Part shown: piece after piece, positions 32,602 through 33,912 of the stretch
Layout: each line of letters starts with the position of its first letter
Position numbering within the stretch: position 1 is the first letter of the stretch
Source: Planctomycetaceae bacterium
GTDB taxonomy: Bacteria > Planctomycetota > Planctomycetia > Planctomycetales > Planctomycetaceae
DNA length: 33,912 nucleotides
Assembly (NCBI GenBank): GCA_900299185.1
Contig: OMIV01000116.1
Span: 1 to 33,912, forward strand
Reading direction: 5' to 3'
Notes under the pieces: generated by a model
Told to the model about the DNA's origin: nothing
Seen by the model: the letters and a program-made list of their open reading frames with translations, nothing else
Databases searched by the model: none
Translations under genes and position numbers: made by a program

Positions 32602-33912
32602 TTAGCGCAGGCCCGAGCTGAAGCGGACTTTGTCGACGTTGACTAGGTTTTGAGATCTCACGAATTGGATTGTCTTCGCGACGGTGGGGATGCGGTTGCC
32701 GCCGGCGCGTTGTTCGTGAGTGAGTTCCGAGTCGTTCTCACCCAGCGACCGCAACATGAAGAGATCGTTAGCGCTGTCATACGAGATTACGTCGGCTTGC
32801 CCGCTGAAGGCGCGGCCTTCCAGCCAGGCGTTGCCCTCGGCCACCAGCTCGATCATCTCCTTACCGGTCTCGGGGCGATGTTGTGGCTGAGTGACCTGCA
32901 AGCTGTCGCTCGACACCAAGAAGGCGTCCTTAGGCAAACGATCGACATCGAAAACTTCGAGTGGCTCCGAGACCGGTCCGTACACAACTTGCACCTGACC
33001 TTTGCAGGTCGTCGAGCGTTGCTCGCGCAGCCCGATGAGCTCGTCAGCAAACTCAATTTGGGTGTAGTCCCAGCCGCCGGTCTTCACGCGAGTGGCTTGG
33101 TTCGGAGCGGCAGTCGCTTGCGGAGTCAGCCCCGCAATCTTGCCTTGGCCGCGACGCCAAACCTGCAAGATGCCCGGCCCTTTGGCTTCGGCTCGGCCCG
33201 TCTGCACATTCATCGCGAAGGCGGCAAAGCGGCCTTTGCGAACTTGATTGAGGCTGCTGTTAACGATCGCGCTGCTGTCGAACTCCACCTGCTGACGACA
33301 AACGATCGTGCTGATCTCTGTCTTGCCCACCGAGCCCGAGTCACGTTCAAACTTCATGCGCCGCTGCATGCGGACTTCCATCTTTTGGCACTTCATCGTG
33401 CTGTCGAACATGCCGGCAATGACTCGTCCGGTGAAGGTGGCCACAAGCCCGTCAAACACCATCTGCTCATTCCAAGTGATGGTGAGCTTGGTGGGATTCG
33501 CTAACGCCTTGCCTTCCAGATCGCGTGGCACAGGCAGCTTGAGTTCGCCTTGTCCATCAACCCACACCAAGTTGCGATGACGATCAAAGAAAACTTCGCG
33601 GCCTTGAAGATCCAACTGCGGGTCATCCAACTTCGCGGGTTCACCCACGAGATGCACTTCTTGCCGATTGAGCCCCTGATTGCGGAGATGCATTTGCTCG
33701 GCCTTGATGGTCAATGGCCGCGGCGCATCCTCGCGAGGTTGAGTCAGTGACACGTTGCCTTCGCTGTAGATTTCAGCGAGATCGGGTGCCCGCGTCGGTC
33801 CCCGACCCACAATCAAAGCTCGAATGAGCTTGGCTTCGACGACAGCCGGAGGTTGCTCGGGCGCCGGTTCGTCATCTTCAAAGACCGGGAACTTTTCGGC
33901 TTGTCCGGACAC
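32602..33912 (-). CDS. LptA/OstA-like outer-envelope protein (5' part beyond window)
   Basis: The visible 436 residues are the C-terminal part of a longer protein; the frame is open to the right edge and the GTG there is not a supported start. It shows beta-taco strands of the LptA/OstA kind: IYSEGNVSLTQ, LTIKAEQMHL, LDLQGREVFFDRHRNLVWVDG, VFDGLVATFTGRV and, near the end, ELVAEGNAWLEGRAFSGQADVISYD, the repeated pattern in proteins that carry lipopolysaccharide between membranes. In planctomycetes, which have an outer membrane, such large OstA-like proteins occur but are not proven to be LPS carriers. Part of the sequence near the right edge (FEDDEPAPEQPP) is a disordered linker. It ends 30 nt after the nitrilase stop, convergent. 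Confidence 0.7.
   Translation of the reverse strand: MSGQAEKFPVFEDDEPAPEQPPAVVEAKLIRALIVGRGPTRAPDLAEIYSEGNVSLTQPREDAPRPLTIKAEQMHLRNQGLNRQEVHLVGEPAKLDDPQLDLQGREVFFDRHRNLVWVDGQGELKLPVPRDLEGKALANPTKLTITWNEQMVFDGLVATFTGRVIAGMFDSTMKCQKMEVRMQRRMKFERDSGSVGKTEISTIVCRQQVEFDSSAIVNSSLNQVRKGRFAAFAMNVQTGRAEAKGPGILQVWRRGQGKIAGLTPQATAAPNQATRVKTGGWDYTQIEFADELIGLREQRSTTCKGQVQVVYGPVSEPLEVFDVDRLPKDAFLVSSDSLQVTQPQHRPETGKEMIELVAEGNAWLEGRAFSGQADVISYDSANDLFMLRSLGENDSELTHEQRAGGNRIPTVAKTIQFVRSQNLVNVDKVRFSSGLR

Noticed and set aside
32650-33504. 284-codon plus-strand frame opposite the OstA-like gene
   Set aside because: The minus-strand frame has regular beta-strand repeats and is longer; the plus frame has no known motif.

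Overview
This window reads as a chromosomal segment of a planctomycete (phylum Planctomycetota). The evidence is the mix of families rather than one marker: a DUF1559 prepilin-like protein with an H-X9-DG C-terminus followed by a small transthyretin-like lipoprotein, a giant beta-solenoid/RTX protein with an LEPR-XLL-like N-terminal motif, a Ser/Thr kinase with an external sensor domain, a DUF1080 protein, a Tat-exported sugar-isomerase-like TIM barrel, an OleB-type hydrolase, and many palindromic intergenic repeats. Genus cannot be set from the sequence alone.

Layout, left to right. 1-440: the C-terminal end of a probable ISL3-family transposase and a candidate IS end, then no gene. 440-2944: oleB-like hydrolase (-), divergent from rsmE (+) and a LysM lipoprotein (+). 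2999-12616: one giant surface or secreted protein gene (-), cut by a single in-frame TAA at 7910-7912 into two open halves in the same frame. 12863-16572: three minus-strand genes (sugar-isomerase-like protein, malate dehydrogenase, membrane protein with one c-type heme motif); a 350-bp element with 41-bp terminal inverted repeats and a nested palindrome fills the gap between the first two. 17058-19142: ceramidase-like hydrolase (+) and type II pseudopilin-like protein (-), converging on a palindromic cluster. 19795-24235: Ser/Thr kinase, DUF1080 protein and zinc-ribbon membrane protein, all (+). 24438-25988: LUD/LutC-type protein followed 12 nt later by an RNase HII-like protein (-). 26303-29479: two (+) membrane proteins, the second a fused transporter-like/spermidine-synthase-like protein. 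30137-32571: DUF1559 protein, small lipoprotein and nitrilase-family amidohydrolase (+). 32602-end: an LptA/OstA-like protein (-), cut by the window edge.

Most genes look like independent housekeeping or envelope genes. The convincing couplings are LUD protein/RNase HII (12-nt gap) and DUF1559/lipoprotein (a recurrent planctomycete pair). I found no rRNA, tRNA, CRISPR array, phage module or defence island, and no clear new multigene system. The most unusual signals are the broken giant gene with its duplicated RTX module, the nested palindromic repeat elements, and an inverted repeat that overlaps the ribosome binding site of the nitrilase gene. Start codons were often moved inward from the longest open frame; the reason is given per gene.
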